Source: Ruminococcus bromii (lineage in GTDB: Bacteria > Bacillota > Clostridia > Oscillospirales > Acutalibacteraceae). From it: DNA of 64,000 nucleotides. Of this stretch, positions 7,360-16,069 are shown in pieces (the first letter of the stretch is position 1; each line of letters begins with the position of its first letter). A program made the position numbers and the translations under genes. The stretch lies in assembly GCF_002834225.1 (NCBI RefSeq), contig NZ_NNSR01000073.1, positions 1 through 64,000 of the forward strand, given 5' to 3'. The notes beneath the pieces are model-generated. The model ran no database searches, was not told where the DNA came from, and saw only the letters and a list, made by a program, of their open reading frames with translations.

Positions 7360-7580
7360 GCCGACCATAATTTTCCATTTTTAATTTTCAACTTTCAATT
7401 TAAAAGTAACGCTCGGGCGATAATGCTTGAACTACCGCAAGCTGTCTTCACGAACAGGCAACGGTGGCACACTGCCGACCACAATTTTCCATTTTAAATT
7501 TTCAACTTTCAATTTAAAAGTAACGCTCGGGCGATAATGCTTGAACTATCGCAAACTGTCTTCACGAACAGGGCGTAGCG
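7360..7580. repeat. 114-bp tandem intergenic repeat, two copies
   Basis: The unit starts at GCCGACC (7360 and 7474). It contains ATTTTCAACTTTCAATTT, AACGCTCGGGCGATAATG and GCTGTCTTCACGAACAG in the same order in both copies with few differences. It fills the gap between the zinc-ribbon gene and truB; no ORF is credible here. A reverse-complement relative of the TCTTCACGAAC end lies at 29790-29840, so the unit belongs to a dispersed family. Confidence 0.75.
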
Positions 7581-7585
7581 ACACG

Positions 7586-8500
7586 CTACCTGCAGTTTTG
7601 AAAATATATTTTGATGAGATTATTCGGCTTGTCGGCAATGCCTATGCCTAAAAAATCACCGTCATGGGTTTTCATTCTGAAAAGCTGACCGTTCTCGTAC
7701 CCCGACTTGGCAAGGTATGTTCTGTCGGCACTCAACGCACCGCCGTTTGCAAATCGTTTTGCCTGCGCAGGCGATACGGCAAGATAGCCCAAACTCATAA
7801 ACAGACTTTCAACGGAACGCAGTTTTTCTTCAACATTTCCGTTTTCGCAAATGCTTTTCAGCTCATCAAGCGTTATGCACTCGTCAAGCGAAAATCCGCA
7901 TGCCGAGGTTCTGCAAAGTGCTGTCATAACCGCACCGACACCGAGAACCTTGCCGATGTCATCAATTATCGTGCGTACATAAGTTCCCTTTGAACAGGAA
8001 ATTTCAAGCGTGCCTGTCTGCGTTTTTTCGTCAAAATTTACAAGCGAAAGAGAATAGACAGTAACCTTTCGGCTCTCACGCTCAACCTCGATTCCCTGCC
8101 TTGCAAGGTCATAAAGCCTTTGACCGTTCTTTTGTACGGCAGAGTACATCGGCGGAATCTGCTCAATTTCGCCCGTGAAATTGGGAAGTACTCTGCGGAT
8201 CTGCTCCTCTGTAACCGAGGCTTCGCATTCGCCTGTCACCGTACCCCAGATGTCGAGGGTGTCGGTGGTTTTGCCAAGCTGAAATTCTGCCGTGTATGAC
8301 TTGTCATGATTGAGAATCAAATCCTGTGTTTTCGTTGCAGTTCCGAGCAAAACAGGCAGAACGCCCGTTGCGTTCGGATCAAGTGTTCCCGTGTGACCGA
8401 GCTTTTTCTGCCCTGTCAGTCTGCGGACAACGGCAATAACATCAAAAGAGGTGAATTTCTTCGGCTTGTCAATCAGCAGTACACCGTTAAGATTGCTCAT
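7586..8500 (-). CDS. truB: tRNA pseudouridine(55) synthase
   Basis: The 304-aa enzyme makes pseudouridine 55 in the T-loop of tRNAs. The catalytic motif GHTGTLDPNATG contains the active Asp at residue 41. The N-terminal LNGVLLIDKPKKFTSFDV and the C-terminal PUA-like segment (about 245-304) are typical of bacterial TruB, and the length fits. It is the last gene of the rimP-to-truB operon and overlaps nrnA by 4 bases. The ribosome binding site is GGAGAAG. Confidence 0.97.
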   Translation of the reverse strand: MSNLNGVLLIDKPKKFTSFDVIAVVRRLTGQKKLGHTGTLDPNATGVLPVLLGTATKTQDLILNHDKSYTAEFQLGKTTDTLDIWGTVTGECEASVTEEQIRRVLPNFTGEIEQIPPMYSAVQKNGQRLYDLARQGIEVERESRKVTVYSLSLVNFDEKTQTGTLEISCSKGTYVRTIIDDIGKVLGVGAVMTALCRTSACGFSLDECITLDELKSICENGNVEEKLRSVESLFMSLGYLAVSPAQAKRFANGGALSADRTYLAKSGYENGQLFRMKTHDGDFLGIGIADKPNNLIKIYFQNCR

Positions 8501-9438
8501 GATAAAAACTTCTCCGCAGCTTTTTCAAGCGTTGTCTTTACGGTTTCAAGGTCGCCCTCAATTGAGCATCCTGCCGCCGCAGGATGACCTCCGCCTCCGA
8601 ACTGCGAACAGAAATCCGAGGCATTGATATTATTGTTTGTACGAACGGAAATCTTGAAGAATCCGCCCTCTTTTTCACGCATTGTAATTCCGATGAGAAC
8701 ACCCTCAATCTGACGGGGAATAGAGGCAAGTCCCTCCATTTCGTCATCACCCGTGTTGAGCTTTTTTAGCATATCAAGCGTTGTGTAAATTATTGCGCAC
8801 CTGCCGTCTGCACAATAGGTCATTGAGTCGTAAACGGCTCTTTCAAGCTGAATTTTGTTTTTCGACTTTGTTTCAAACATCGCCTTGTTTATGTATGCGG
8901 TGTTACAGCCAAAGTCCATAAGACTTGCGGCAACACGCATGGTTTCGGCGGTTGTGTTTGTGTATCTGAAACAGCCGGTGTCGGTTGAAATGCCTGTGTA
9001 GAGGCAGTCTGCAATGTCCTTTGTAAAGTTGATGTGCATTCTGAGGAACAGCTTGTAGAGAATTTCGCAGTTTGCCGCCGCATATTTGTCAACAAACTTT
9101 TCCTTGGCGGTAAATGTGTTTGAACCGTGGTGGTCAATGCACAAATCAACCTTGCCGATATATTTGTCCATATTTGAACCGAGAAGGCTGTCAGCCGCAA
9201 CATCAACGCTGACAACCGTTTCGGATGTAAAACCTTCTTCTTCGATATTTTTTTGAAGATAGGCAAATTTTGTCGGAACACCTGTTGTGATAACTCTTGC
9301 TTTTTTGCCGATTTGGCGGAGCGCAAGGCAGAGCGCAAATCCGCTGCCGAGGGTGTCACCGTCAGGATAAGCGTGAGTCAGAATATCATAATTATCGTGT
9401 GCCTCAAGAAAACGGGCAACCTCATACAGATTCATCAT
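8497..9438 (-). CDS. nrnA: DHH-family nanoRNase/pAp phosphatase
   Basis: A bifunctional oligoribonuclease and 3'-phosphoadenosine 5'-phosphate phosphatase of the DHH/DHHA1 family, about 313 aa. Metal-binding motifs are visible: THAYPDGDTLGSG near the N-terminus, CIDHHGSN in the middle, and the DHHA1 glycine motif GGGGHPAAAG near the C-terminus. I chose ATG 9438 because a GAGGA site lies 5 nt upstream; ATG 9435 is equally possible. It overlaps the 3' end of rbfA and the 5' end of truB. The rbfA-nrnA-truB order is standard in Firmicutes. Confidence 0.93.
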   Translation of the reverse strand: MMNLYEVARFLEAHDNYDILTHAYPDGDTLGSGFALCLALRQIGKKARVITTGVPTKFAYLQKNIEEEGFTSETVVSVDVAADSLLGSNMDKYIGKVDLCIDHHGSNTFTAKEKFVDKYAAANCEILYKLFLRMHINFTKDIADCLYTGISTDTGCFRYTNTTAETMRVAASLMDFGCNTAYINKAMFETKSKNKIQLERAVYDSMTYCADGRCAIIYTTLDMLKKLNTGDDEMEGLASIPRQIEGVLIGITMREKEGGFFKISVRTNNNINASDFCSQFGGGGHPAAAGCSIEGDLETVKTTLEKAAEKFLS

Positions 9439-9799
9439 TTTCTTCCTCGTCTTCCTTAATGTCAAGGCTGTTGAGAATACGGCTGATGTTTGCGCTGTAT
9501 TCTATGCTGTCTGTTGCGTGGAAAATGAGTTCGGGAACATGGCGAAGATGAAGTCTGTGTCCAAGCTCTCGTCTGATAAAGCCCGATGCAGATTTCAAGC
9601 CCTTGACAGCCTCTTTGGCTCTGTCAAGACCTTCAATTGCGCTGACCTGTACCGTGCAGTATGAAAGGTCGTTTGTAACCTCAACTCTTACGATAGAGAT
9701 AAACGCCTGCTGAACCCGTGGGTCTTTTAATTCTCTGAAAATAGCAGTAAGCTCTCTTTTGATGTCCTCTGTTGTTCTTTCAATTCTATGGCTTCCCAT
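9422..9799 (-). CDS. rbfA: 30S ribosome-binding factor A
   Basis: The 125-aa KH-like protein assists late maturation of the 30S subunit and 16S rRNA 5' end. Typical segments are SHRIERTTEDIKRELTAIF at the N-terminus, DPRVQQAFISIVRVEVTNDL in the middle, and LHLRHVPELIFHATDSIEY near the end. A short acidic tail follows. An AAGGATG site precedes ATG 9799. A MITE-like element separates it from infB, but it probably still belongs to the same operon. Confidence 0.97.
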   Translation of the reverse strand: MGSHRIERTTEDIKRELTAIFRELKDPRVQQAFISIVRVEVTNDLSYCTVQVSAIEGLDRAKEAVKGLKSASGFIRRELGHRLHLRHVPELIFHATDSIEYSANISRILNSLDIKEDEEENDESV

Positions 9800-9827
9800 G
9801 CTATCACATCCTTTTATCTTATTTCCG

Positions 9828-9958
9828 TAGGGGCGGTCATCGGCCGCCCGCTTTGATGAAATATTTTGTTATTTTACAGCTACTGACTTGAACTATACAG
9901 TATTTATTTAAACAGAAAATTTCTGCCGTTACCTGCGGGCGCCCAATGACCGCCCCTA
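9828..9958. mobile_element. MITE-like element with 24-bp terminal inverted repeats
   Basis: The ends 9828-9851 and 9935-9958 are inverted copies matching at 22 of 24 positions (TAGGGGCGGTCAT at one end, ATGACCGCCCCTA at the other). The 131-bp element has no coding capacity and lies between infB and rbfA. A one-ended relative occurs at 45985-46010. It is either a small non-autonomous transposon or a REP-type palindrome pair. Confidence 0.65.
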
Positions 9959-10011
9959 CAAAATAACGGTGAATTTGTGTTATTTATAAAATTTGGTTTA
10001 ATATACAAGCT

Positions 10012-12375
10012 TTAATCCCTGTATTCTTCGATTGTATAAACCTCGAACATATCGCCCTCTTTGAGGTCGTTGAATCTTTCAAGACCGATACCGCATTCGT
10101 AGCCTTCGCTAACTTCCTTGACAGCGTCCTTGAATCTCTGGAGAGATGCAATTGCGTCATCTGCAATAACGATACCGTCACGGATAACTCTTACGCTTGC
10201 GCCACGCTGAATCTTACCGCTCTTAACATATGAACCTGCGATTGTGCCGACTGACTTAATCTTGATAACATTACGACACTCAGCCATACCGAGAACAACT
10301 TCTCTTGTCTTAGGAGCAAGCATACCCTTCATAGCAGATTCGATTTCGTTGATACAATCGTAGATAATGCTGTAAAGACGCATATCTACGCCTGAACGCT
10401 CTGCATTTTCTGCGGCAACTGCATCGGGACGAACATTGAATCCTACGATGATTGCGTTAGATGCTTCTGCAAGCATTACATCGGACTCGTTGATTGCACC
10501 TACTGCGCTGTGAATTACATTTACTCTTACCTCGTCATTTGAAAGCTTTTCAAGTGACTGCTTAACAGCCTCGGCAGAACCCTGTACATCGGCTTTAACG
10601 ATAATCTGAAGTTCCTTGATTTCACCGAGTTTCATCTGGTCAAAGAGATTGTCAAGAGTAACCTTAGTCTGTGCGTTGAAGATTTCTTCCTTCTTAGCAG
10701 CCTTTCTCTGGTCAACAAGAGTTCTTGCAAGACGCTCATCGGAAACTGCGTCAAAGATATCGCCGCCAACCGGAACTTCGTCAAGACCTGTGATTTCAAC
10801 AGGAACAGAAGGACCTGCTTCGGTAACTCTTTCGCCCTTATCGTTTGTCATAACTCTTACACGGCCAACGCTTGTGCCTGCGATGATTGTATCGCCCTTG
10901 TGAAGTGTACCGTTCTGAACGAGTACAGTTGCAATAGGACCTCTGCCCTTGTCAAGTCTTGCCTCGATAACAGTACCCTTTGCGGCTCTGTCGGGGTTAG
11001 CCTTGAGTTCTTTCATCTCTGCAACAAGAGTAACCATTTCAAGAAGATCGTCAAGACCTTCCTTTGTCTTTGCGGAAACAGGGATACACGGTGTATCACC
11101 ACCCCACTCCTCCGGAATAAGTTCATACTCTGTGAGCTGCTGTTTAACATTTTCGGGATTTGCGCCGACCTTATCCATTTTGTTGATGGCAACAATAACA
11201 GATACACCTGCGGCTTTTGCATGGTGGATAGCCTCAACCGTCTGCGGCATAATACCGTCATCGGCGGCTACAACGAGGATTGCAATATCAGTAACCTGAG
11301 CACCTCTTGCACGCATTGTTGTGAATGCCTCATGTCCCGGTGTGTCGAGGAATGTAACAGGCTTGCCGTTTACCATAACTCTGTAAGCACCAATATGCTG
11401 AGTGATACCGCCTGCCTCGCCTGCTGTTACATTTGAGTGACGGATAGCGTCGAGGATTGAGGTTTTACCGTGGTCAACATGACCCATAACAACAACAACC
11501 GGAGCTCTCTCAACGAGATTTGCCTCATCGTCCTCGCTGTCATCAATAATCTGTTCTTCGATTGTAACAACAACCTCTTTTTCAACCTTTGCATGAAATT
11601 CCATGGCGATAAGTGACGCCGTGTCAAAGTCGATTGTATCTGTTGCCGTTACCATTGTACCCATAAGGAATGCCTTTTTAACAACCTCGGCAACGGTAGC
11701 CTTGAGTCTGAGAGCAAGCTCCGAAACTACGATTTCGTCAGGAATCTGAACTGTAATCGGTTTCTGCTTACGCTCAAGAGCAATACGGTTCAGACGCTCC
11801 TGCTCCGTTTCACGCTTCTGCCGTCTGCCCTTCTGACGCTGGGTACGGTTTGTGAACTTCTGCTTTTTAACAATGTTGTCCGTGCTTCTGCCCTTTGAGC
11901 TGTCGCTTGCAAGGTCATCATACTTCTGGTTGTAACGCTCAACATCAACATTTGTTGCACGGGTGTCAATTACTCTGCGCTTGCGGGGAGCAGACTCCTC
12001 AACGCTCTTTTCCTGAGTAACTTCGACCTTTTCCTGTTTTGATGCAGGCTTTGCATCCTTGTTGTTAGGCTTTTTGTCGTTTTTATCGGTCTTTTTCTTC
12101 TGATTGTCAGCCTTTGCATTCTGCTTTGCGGGCTTATCTTCCTGCTGCGGCTTGCTTTCGTTGTCAAGCTTGTTGTTGCGTGCCGCAAAGTATTCGTCAA
12201 AGTTTTCAACCTTGTTCTTCTTTGTGATTACATCAAAAATCACATCGAGTTCGCTTTCCTCGAGTGTTGTCATTGTTTTCTTTGTAACACCGCAATGTTT
12301 TTCGAGAATCTCAATAATTTCCTTGTTTGAAACTCCGAGATCTGCTGCTGCGTCCTTTACCTTATATTTTATCAT
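10012..12375 (-). CDS. infB: Translation initiation factor IF-2
   Basis: The 787-aa GTPase places initiator tRNA on the 30S subunit. The N-terminus has an IF2N-type helix ([20 protein letters not shown]), a long Lys/Glu/Gln-rich linker, and a second IF2N segment. The G domain shows GHVDHGKTS (G1), DTPGHEAF (G3), NKMD (G4) and SAKT (G5). Domains II to IV follow to the end. I chose ATG 12375 because GGAGGAG lies just upstream; the longer ORF has no site. It overlaps the end of the L7Ae-like gene by 14 bases, as usual in this operon. Confidence 0.98.
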   Translation of the reverse strand: MIKYKVKDAAADLGVSNKEIIEILEKHCGVTKKTMTTLEESELDVIFDVITKKNKVENFDEYFAARNNKLDNESKPQQEDKPAKQNAKADNQKKKTDKNDKKPNNKDAKPASKQEKVEVTQEKSVEESAPRKRRVIDTRATNVDVERYNQKYDDLASDSSKGRSTDNIVKKQKFTNRTQRQKGRRQKRETEQERLNRIALERKQKPITVQIPDEIVVSELALRLKATVAEVVKKAFLMGTMVTATDTIDFDTASLIAMEFHAKVEKEVVVTIEEQIIDDSEDDEANLVERAPVVVVMGHVDHGKTSILDAIRHSNVTAGEAGGITQHIGAYRVMVNGKPVTFLDTPGHEAFTTMRARGAQVTDIAILVVAADDGIMPQTVEAIHHAKAAGVSVIVAINKMDKVGANPENVKQQLTEYELIPEEWGGDTPCIPVSAKTKEGLDDLLEMVTLVAEMKELKANPDRAAKGTVIEARLDKGRGPIATVLVQNGTLHKGDTIIAGTSVGRVRVMTNDKGERVTEAGPSVPVEITGLDEVPVGGDIFDAVSDERLARTLVDQRKAAKKEEIFNAQTKVTLDNLFDQMKLGEIKELQIIVKADVQGSAEAVKQSLEKLSNDEVRVNVIHSAVGAINESDVMLAEASNAIIVGFNVRPDAVAAENAERSGVDMRLYSIIYDCINEIESAMKGMLAPKTREVVLGMAECRNVIKIKSVGTIAGSYVKSGKIQRGASVRVIRDGIVIADDAIASLQRFKDAVKEVSEGYECGIGLERFNDLKEGDMFEVYTIEEYRD

Positions 12376-12694
12376 ACAATTCTCCTCCCAATTCGTTTTC
12401 AATAAGCTGTTCAAGCTTATCTGCAAAGCCTTTGTCTTCGGTTGTCATAACTCCGCAGATTTTTCCGAGAGCAAATCCGATTCCTTCTTTGCTTCGGTTT
12501 ATTGTCAATGTTTTCACATTGCATTCATCAGCGGCTGTCTGCACGCTTTTCTTACTGCTCTTTGAAAAATCATTTGCAAAAATAACAAGCTTTGCCTTAT
12601 TTTTTCGTATTGAGTCAATCGTCGTGTCGGCACCTGTAATCAGCTTGCCTGCCCTTTTGCAAATGCCAAGCAGCGACAAAATCCTGTCGTTCAT
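12362..12694 (-). CDS. ylxQ: L7Ae-family RNA-binding protein YlxQ
   Basis: The 110-aa protein has the L7Ae/L30e fold, shown by [18 protein letters not shown] at the start and the Lys-rich [15 protein letters not shown] segment. It binds kink-turn RNA in related systems; its exact role in Firmicutes is open. The place between ylxR and infB is diagnostic. An AAAGGA site precedes ATG 12694. Confidence 0.9.
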   Translation of the reverse strand: MNDRILSLLGICKRAGKLITGADTTIDSIRKNKAKLVIFANDFSKSSKKSVQTAADECNVKTLTINRSKEGIGFALGKICGVMTTEDKGFADKLEQLIENELGGELYDKI

Positions 12695-12709
12695 AAAAAA
12701 TCCTTTCGC

Positions 12710-13018
12710 CTACCTGCCGTCTGCTGCGGCAAGTTCACTTTGCATCTGCTCATATACTTCATCGGGGATTTTACAGCTTAACGAGCGTTCAAAGCGGCGT
12801 GCCTTGCGAGCCTTTTCAAAGCAGGCAAGATTCCTGCACACATATGCGCCTCTGCCTGCCTTGCGACCTGTGAGGTCAAGCGAAATTTCGCCTTTTGCAA
12901 TGATTTCACCGTTTTCATCTTTGGTGTCGGGTGCTTTGACAACACGGATAAGCTCACGCTTTTCTTTCATCTCTCCGCAACCCGTACATTTACGCAGCGG
13001 CATTTTTCTTTGCTTCAT
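12710..13018 (-). CDS. ylxR: YlxR/RnpM RNA-binding protein
   Basis: The 102-aa YlxR-fold protein starts with PLRKCTGCGEMKEKRELIRV and carries the family GRKAGRGAYVCRNLACFEKA motif at about 55-75. In B. subtilis the homologue (RnpM) binds and modulates the RNA part of RNase P. A GAGAGGGA site precedes the ATG. It sits between nusA and ylxQ in the standard operon order. Confidence 0.93.
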   Translation of the reverse strand: MKQRKMPLRKCTGCGEMKEKRELIRVVKAPDTKDENGEIIAKGEISLDLTGRKAGRGAYVCRNLACFEKARKARRFERSLSCKIPDEVYEQMQSELAAADGR

Positions 13019-13042
13019 AAAATCCCTCTCTGTTTAATCTGA

Positions 13043-14203
13043 TTATTCTTCTGTTTCATCCGAAACAACTGTTTCGCCTTCTGTGCTTTCGTCAAGGTCG
13101 AGAACATCTTCGGACTTTTCGTCAGCCTTTGGTTCATCGTCCTCATCTTCGCCGTAGAAACCGCTTTCGGGGCGGATGTCAATTCTCCAGCCTGTAAGTC
13201 TTGCGGCAAGACGGGCATTCTGTCCCTTGTTGCCGATAGCAAGTGAAAGCTGACCGTCGGGAACTGTTACACGGCAGCTCTTTGTTTCTTCATCCGTAAT
13301 TTCAACCTTGCAAACGCTTGCAGGAGAGAGAGCCGCTGAAATATACTTTTCGGGATCATCGCTGTAAAGAACAATGTCGATTTTCTCACCGCCAAGCTCC
13401 TCAACAATTTTGTTTACACGACTGCCCTTGTTGCCTATACATGAACCGATTGCGTCAACATCGGGATTTGAGCTGTAAACAGCCATCTTTGTACGACTGC
13501 CTGCCTCACGGGAGATTGACTTGATTTCAACAACGCCGTCATAGATTTCAGGAACCTCCTGCTCAAACAAACGCTTTACAAGACCGGGATGAGTTCTTGA
13601 GATGATTGCGTGAGGACCTCTTTCGTTGTCCTTGACATCTGCAATGTAAACCTTAATGTGGTCGCCTTCTTTAAGGTCGTCATGTCCGAGCTGTTCGCTC
13701 TTTGGCAGAGTAGCCTCGCTCTTGCCGATTTTAATTGTTGCAACGCCTGACTTAGGATCGATTCTTTCAACAGTTGCCGTAACAATCTCGCCGAGCTTGT
13801 TCTGAAACTCAATAAGTGACTGACCCTTTTCGCCCTGACGAATGCCCTGACGGATAACATTTCTTGCAGAAGAAACAGATGTCCAGCCGAGGTGCTTGGG
13901 ATCAATCGGAATTTCAATCTCATCGCCTACAACAAATTTCTTTCTCTTGTTAATCTGCTGAGCCTCCTCAACAGTAACCTCAAAGTTAGGATCAAAAACC
14001 TCGTCAACTACTGTTTTGACAAGCTTTGCATCAAAGCTGTTCTTTTCCGGATCAACCTTGAATACAACATTTTCATTACCGCCGTAGTAGTTCTTGCAGG
14101 CAACGGAAATTGCCTTTTCAATGTTCTGAAGCATATAGTCCATAGGAATGCCCTTTTCCTTTTCAAATGTTCTCAATGCCTCAAATAAATCTTTGTTAGT
14201 CAT
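13043..14203 (-). CDS. nusA: Transcription termination/antitermination protein NusA
   Basis: The 386-aa protein binds RNA polymerase and nascent RNA. The N-terminal domain (1-125) starts TNKDLFEALRTFEKEKGI. An S1 domain follows (about 130-205, GEIVTATVERID), then two KH domains (about 220-345, with AIGSCIGNKGSRV and LAIGNKGQNARLAARLTGW). A Glu/Asp-rich tail replaces the C-terminal repeats of E. coli NusA, as normal in Firmicutes. I chose ATG 14203, 11 nt after AAGGA, over ATG 14215, which abuts the site. Confidence 0.96.
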   Translation of the reverse strand: MTNKDLFEALRTFEKEKGIPMDYMLQNIEKAISVACKNYYGGNENVVFKVDPEKNSFDAKLVKTVVDEVFDPNFEVTVEEAQQINKRKKFVVGDEIEIPIDPKHLGWTSVSSARNVIRQGIRQGEKGQSLIEFQNKLGEIVTATVERIDPKSGVATIKIGKSEATLPKSEQLGHDDLKEGDHIKVYIADVKDNERGPHAIISRTHPGLVKRLFEQEVPEIYDGVVEIKSISREAGSRTKMAVYSSNPDVDAIGSCIGNKGSRVNKIVEELGGEKIDIVLYSDDPEKYISAALSPASVCKVEITDEETKSCRVTVPDGQLSLAIGNKGQNARLAARLTGWRIDIRPESGFYGEDEDDEPKADEKSEDVLDLDESTEGETVVSDETEE

Positions 14204-14288
14204 TTTCCAAATCATCCTTTTCTTATTTTTCGGTTATATACAAATTGTTATGCTGTTATGTGTATCCGTAGTGTTCAAACTGCAATTT

Positions 14289-14768
14289 TTAATTAAAATC
14301 GTCAAGCTTAATCCATGCGGCGTCCTTTTTGCTGATTGTGATTTCATTCTCACCGATGTGATCCTCAATTGTGACCTTACCGTCGGAATAATCCTTTAAA
14401 ACCCCTTTAAATTCTCTGCCTATTCCGTCAATGGGGCGGAGCATCTTAACCATAATATCCGCACCGATGAACTGCATAAAATGTTCGTCACGGATAAGCT
14501 CACGCTCAATTCCGGGGGAGCAGACCTCAAGACAGTACGCCTCTTCAATCGGATCAAGCTCATCAAGAGGACCGTTGATTGCACGGGAAACATTTTCGCA
14601 ATCGTTAATGTCAATGCCTTCGGGCTTGTCAATGTAAACACGCAGAAAACGGTCTGCACCTTCCTTGACATAACGCACATCCCAAAGTGAAAGTCCGAGA
14701 CCTTCAACAATCGGCTGACAAAGCTCCCATACTTTTGATACGGTTACACCGCCTTTGCTTTTTGCCAT
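14289..14768 (-). CDS. rimP: Ribosome maturation factor RimP
   Basis: The 159-aa protein is needed for 30S maturation. The sequence shows GLSLWDVRYVKEG, CENVSRAINGPLDELDPI and LEVCSPGIERELIRDEHF, all typical. I chose ATG 14768 after a GGAAGG site. An in-frame extension to 14897 exists but encodes a hydrophobic stretch not found in RimP and overlaps the leader hairpin. It is the first gene of the operon read from the promoter at 14911-14939. Confidence 0.95.
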   Translation of the reverse strand: MAKSKGGVTVSKVWELCQPIVEGLGLSLWDVRYVKEGADRFLRVYIDKPEGIDINDCENVSRAINGPLDELDPIEEAYCLEVCSPGIERELIRDEHFMQFIGADIMVKMLRPIDGIGREFKGVLKDYSDGKVTIEDHIGENEITISKKDAAWIKLDDFN

Positions 14769-14853
14769 AAATTCACTGCCTTCCTGTCTGCAAAAATACC
14801 CTGTGCGAAATATTGCAGACAGATAAACCGCACCGAGGAACAAAGTGAAAACT

Positions 14854-14886
14854 AATAAATAAGGAGCGGGTTTGTTGCCCACTCCT
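14854..14886 (-). promoter_or_regulatory. Leader hairpin of the rimP-truB operon
   Basis: In the leader RNA, AAGGAG pairs with CTCCTT and GGG with CCC around one mismatch. The stem is followed by ATTTATTAGTTTT, a poor T tract. It lies between promoter and rimP and could be a weak attenuator or a protein-binding site. Confidence 0.4.
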
Positions 14887-14910
14887 TTAGCTTTCATTAT
14901 TTACAAGAAA

Positions 14911-14939
14911 ATTATAGCACCAAAACGGCTTATAATCAA
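14911..14939 (-). promoter_or_regulatory. Promoter of the rimP-nusA-infB-truB operon
   Basis: On the minus strand TTGATT (complement of 14934-14939) and a perfect TATAAT (complement of 14911-14916) lie 17 nt apart. The start would be near 14905, giving a leader of about 135 nt before rimP. Confidence 0.75.
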
Positions 14940-15031
14940 GTGTTTTTCAAATCTTTTCGTATTTTTTACAAAAAAGTTTAAAAAAACATTTGAAATCACC
15001 GTGCAAATGTGTTATTATATTTCGTGGACAC

Positions 15032-15060
15032 TTTACATCACGATGTTTTTGTGATATAAT
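15032..15060 (+). promoter_or_regulatory. Promoter upstream of tRNA-Thr
   Basis: TTTACA (15032-15037), 17 nt, TATAAT (15055-15060). The spacer has inverted ATCAC/GTGAT arms touching both boxes, a possible operator. The start would be near 15067, leaving about 147 nt of AT-rich leader before the tRNA. No ORF is seen in that leader. Confidence 0.6.
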
Positions 15061-15213
15061 CACCGTGGTTTTGCAACCGTGTGAAAAATTAAAATTAGTT
15101 TTTGATTTTGTTATTGCCGTATTTTTACTGTTTTTATAGCAATGATTTGATTGTTAATGTCCGAAATTTTGCGAGATTAACATTATAAAGGTTGCAACCC
15201 TACAATTAAATAT

Positions 15214-15289
15214 GCTGATATAGCTCAGTAGGCAGAGTGCGTCCTTGGTAAGGACGAGGTCACGGGTTCGAATCCCGTTATCAGCTCCA
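15214..15289 (+). tRNA. tRNA-Thr (anticodon GGT)
   Basis: The acceptor stem GCTGATA/TATCAGC, a D arm with AGCTCAGTAGG, the anticodon stem CGTCC/GGACG with loop TTGGTAA, and the T arm CGGGTTCGAATCCCG form a full cloverleaf. The anticodon GGT reads ACC and ACU threonine codons. CCA is encoded (15287-15289). A terminator follows at once. Partial copies of the 3' end recur downstream in a 196-bp tandem repeat. Confidence 0.97.
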
Positions 15290-15725
15290 TAAAAAGGTAT
15301 TGGTTAAAAAGACCGATACCTTTTTATTGTTGTTTTAGATTAAGATAAGGGATTCGAAAGCCCGTTTAGAAAACGCTTTAGTAAAGCGTTTTTAGGGCGT
15401 AGCGTTGATGAGTGTTCAGAATTTGCACCGCAAACAACAAGCGAGGTATGTACTCTCGCAATGCACAGAATAGTTATCAGCTCCATAAAAAGGTATTGGT
15501 TAAAAAGACCGATACCTTTTTATTGTTGTTTTAGATTAAGATAAGGGATTCGAAAGCCCGTTTAGAAAACGCTTTAGTAAAGCGTTTTTAGGGCGTAGCG
15601 TTGATGAGCGTTCAGAATTTGCACCGCAAGCAACAAGCGAGGTATGCACTCTCGCCATGCACAGAATAGTTATCAGCTCCATAAAAGGGTATTGGTTAAA
15701 AAGACCGATACCTTTTTATTGTTGT
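15277..15725 (+). repeat. 196-bp tandem repeat containing the tRNA-Thr 3' end
   Basis: The motif GTTATCAGCTCCATAAAA begins at 15277 (inside the tRNA), 15473 and 15669, an exact 196-bp period. Two full units and a third partial one are present. Each full unit holds the tRNA 3' end, the GGTATTGG/CCGATACC terminator stem, GGATTCGAAAGCCCG (a T-loop-like stretch), and a 10-bp hairpin AAAACGCTTT/AAAGCGTTTT. The units differ by a few bases, so the array is not fresh. It resembles tRNA-end duplication made by site-specific integration or slippage. No ORF lies in it. Confidence 0.85.
15291..15330 (+). terminator. Terminator of tRNA-Thr
   Basis: AAAAAGGTAT (15291-15300) with GGT pairs with ACC and ATACCTTTTT (15316-15325). 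It is repeated in each following 196-bp unit. Confidence 0.85.
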
Positions 15726-15898
15726 TTAGAAAACAATACCGTTGCCAAATCCAAACTGATTAATATTATTCTTGTACAACCTATCTTGCATATACTGCAA
15801 TTGCGTTGCGGTCATACTGATTATCGCTTTCCCCTTTCCTTATCCTGTGACTATATTATACTACAATGTTTAAGCGTATAATTTGTGCATATTGGTAC

Positions 15899-15927
15899 TT
15901 GTTAAGTGTAAAGAGGTATGTTATAAT
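15899..15927 (+). promoter_or_regulatory. Promoter of small membrane-peptide gene, copy 2
   Basis: TTGTTA (15899-15904), exactly 17 nt, TATAAT (15922-15927). The flanks differ from copy 1 but the boxes and spacing are kept. The start would be near 15934. Confidence 0.7.
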
Positions 15928-15960
15928 AATATTTGTAAAGGAACGGTGGCGGCTGTTTCG

Positions 15961-15980
15961 ACTCCCTTGCGAAAGGGGGT
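15961..15980 (+). promoter_or_regulatory. Shine-Dalgarno-sequestering GNRA hairpin, copy 2
   Basis: ACTCCCTT (15961-15968) pairs with AAGGGGGT (15973-15980) around a GCGA loop. The stem is identical to copy 1, and the single loop change keeps the GNRA rule. It covers the ribosome binding site of the ORF at 15989. Confidence 0.65.
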
Positions 15981-15988
15981 GTATTCCA

Positions 15989-16069
15989 ATGGCAGAGATT
16001 ACATACTTATTTGTTCTCGCAATTGTTTTCGTGGCTTTTAATGAAGTCATTAAGAATATAAAGAAATAA
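15989..16069 (+). CDS. 26-aa hydrophobic peptide, putative type I toxin (copy 2)
   Basis: This is the second copy of the ORF at 231-311. The peptide is the same 26 residues except Val for Ala at position 13, and one codon change is silent. Start and ribosome binding site are as in copy 1. The gene lies between the tRNA-end repeat and a ribbon-helix-helix gene, that is, at the left part of a small accessory island. The conservation of peptide, hairpin and both promoters against diverged flanks suggests selection on the whole locus. Toxin function is an inference. Confidence 0.6.
   Translation: MAEITYLFVLAIVFVAFNEVIKNIKK

Noticed and set aside
14769..14897. Extended N-terminus of RimP
   Set aside because: The extension is hydrophobic, unlike any RimP, overlaps the leader hairpin and lacks a ribosome binding site at its start.
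15277..15725. CRISPR array
   Set aside because: The repeats are 196 bp with no short repeat-spacer pattern and contain the tRNA 3' end and terminator.
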